Positions 6,005 to 6,912 of a stretch of DNA of 6,912 bases are shown here, in pieces (the stretch's first letter is position 1; the number at the start of each line of letters is the position of its first letter). Both the position numbers and the translations under genes were made by a program. The DNA comes from Planctomycetia bacterium. GTDB taxonomy: Bacteria; Planctomycetota; Phycisphaerae; Phycisphaerales; SM1A02. The DNA lies in the NCBI GenBank assembly GCA_009936695.1, contig JAACEA010000151.1:1-6912 (forward strand), in the 5' to 3' direction. The notes under the pieces are model-generated. The model saw nothing but the letters and a program-made list of their open reading frames with translations, had not been told where the DNA came from and searched no databases.

Positions 6005-6912
6005 ATGAATACTCGATCCCATGCCCATCGCCTTCTGACGGGCCTCGCCCTCGCGACGCTCGGAATCTCCGGCGTGGCGGCCGCCCAGGTGGATACCCAG
6101 CCCGGCGGAATCTTCTGCAAGGCCGATCTGAATCGTGACCTGCAGGTCGATGCCGCCGATCTCGGCGGACTGATCGCGGCGTGGGGGACCGGCGCCGTCG
6201 ACTTCAACGGCGACGGCCTGACCAATGGGTTCGAAATCGGCTACCTGATCAGCCAGTGGAGCATCCAGTGCCACAACTTTCATGGCAACGTCGACATTCA
6301 GCTCGACGGTGAGTTTCTGGTCGTGACCGGCAACGGGATCCCCGATCACGAGTACGGGAACTTCCCCGGCGAATGTGGCAACCCCAATCCGGTCGGAGCC
6401 CAGAACGACAGTTGGCGGATTCCGCTCGATCCCGAGATGACCAGCAATCCGTCGGTCGACGCGCTGGTGCAGATGGGTCCCATCGGGATCATGGTCAACG
6501 GAGTCGCCTTCTACAACCCCTACGACGGTGGTGGCGTCACCGCGCCGGACACGATCTGCATGGATGCCTGCAATGCGCATCCATCGCCCGACGCCCGATA
6601 CCACTATCACCAGTATTCGCCTTGCATCGAGCCGTACTCCGGCGGTCACTCCACCCTGATCGGATACGCCTTCGACGGCATTCCGGTCTACGGTCCCTGG
6701 GAAGAGGACGGAATCCTCGCGGCGGAGATGGACGGCAAGCGAACGCTTGATTCCTGCAACGGGCACTACGACGCGGAACGTGGGTATCACTACCACGCGA
6801 TCTCGTACGAGCTCGCCCTCGAACGCAATCTTCCCGATGACGGATTTCCGTGGAGCATCGGTTGCTTCGCCGCCCAGCCCGAAACGTCGAACTTCGCTGG
6901 TGGCGGTGGCGG
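6005..6912 (+). CDS. Secreted YHYH-domain protein with dockerin-like EF-hand repeats (3' end outside window)
   Basis: The frame stays open from 6005 to the window end, giving 302 residues of a partial protein. Residues 1-27 are a signal peptide with a hydrophobic core (LLTGLALATLG) and a probable cleavage after AAA, before Q28, so the protein is exported. Residues about 38-89 hold two dockerin/EF-hand-like calcium loops: DLNRDLQVDAAD (41-52) and DFNGDGLTNGFE (66-77), each followed by a helix of the type LGGLIAAWG or IGYLISQW. Such repeats are common in planctomycete secreted proteins. The rest matches the YHYH family (Pfam YHYH, function unknown to me): literal YHYH at 199-202 and again at 261-264, GYAFDGIPVYGPW (220-232), and paired cysteines C185/C189, C207, C251 and C287. 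Eight cysteines in total suggest disulfides outside the cytoplasm. The His/Tyr clusters could bind metal, which is inference. The last residues turn glycine-rich, probably a linker after the domain. It follows the sigma pair by 149 nt, on the same strand. Confidence 0.9.
   Translation, partial: MNTRSHAHRLLTGLALATLGISGVAAAQVDTQPGGIFCKADLNRDLQVDAADLGGLIAAWGTGAVDFNGDGLTNGFEIGYLISQWSIQCHNFHGNVDIQLDGEFLVVTGNGIPDHEYGNFPGECGNPNPVGAQNDSWRIPLDPEMTSNPSVDALVQMGPIGIMVNGVAFYNPYDGGGVTAPDTICMDACNAHPSPDARYHYHQYSPCIEPYSGGHSTLIGYAFDGIPVYGPWEEDGILAAEMDGKRTLDSCNGHYDAERGYHYHAISYELALERNLPDDGFPWSIGCFAAQPETSNFAGGGG

Noticed and set aside
5945..6796. A 283-codon minus-strand open frame opposite the YHYH gene
   Set aside because: It is Val/Asp/Gly-rich with no domain, and the plus strand has a signal peptide, calcium loops and YHYH motifs in one continuous frame.

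Overview
The window is high-GC bacterial chromosomal DNA with strong GC bias at third codon positions. Three features together point to a planctomycete, possibly of the Phycisphaerae: an ECF-type sigma factor translationally coupled to a membrane-anchored partner, a secreted protein with dockerin-like EF-hand repeats of the form DxNxDxxxDxxD, and an HSL-type esterase. This placement is inference; no rRNA or marker gene is present.

Positions 1-3090 (+) hold the end of an L-rhamnose catabolic operon. It has the C-terminal part of rhamnulokinase (rhaB, cut by the window start), a fused rhamnulose-1-phosphate aldolase/short-chain dehydrogenase, and L-rhamnose mutarotase (rhaM). The gaps are 44 and 19 nt and each downstream gene has its own Shine-Dalgarno site. 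RhaM interconverts the anomers of L-rhamnose. An isomerase, not in the window and presumably upstream, makes L-rhamnulose, and RhaB phosphorylates it. The fusion protein then cleaves rhamnulose-1-phosphate to DHAP and L-lactaldehyde and processes the aldehyde with NAD(P).

Positions 3113-4075 (-) encode a hormone-sensitive-lipase-family esterase that converges on rhaM with only 22 nt between the stop codons. A 131-nt divergent intergenic region (4076-4206) separates it from the next unit.

Positions 4207-5855 (+) hold a sigma-70 ECF gene overlapping (ATGA) a gene for a single-pass membrane protein, probably its anti-sigma or regulatory partner. The distal part of that second gene shows a local change in reading-frame statistics that suggests a pair of compensating frameshifts or a degenerate linker.

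Positions 6005-6912 (+) hold the start of a secreted YHYH-domain protein that runs off the window end. It has a signal peptide, two calcium-loop dockerin-like repeats and two literal YHYH motifs. No RNA genes, CRISPR arrays, insertion sequences or phage genes were seen. The most unusual items are the YHYH protein architecture and the frame anomaly in the sigma-partner gene; neither amounts to a demonstrated new system.
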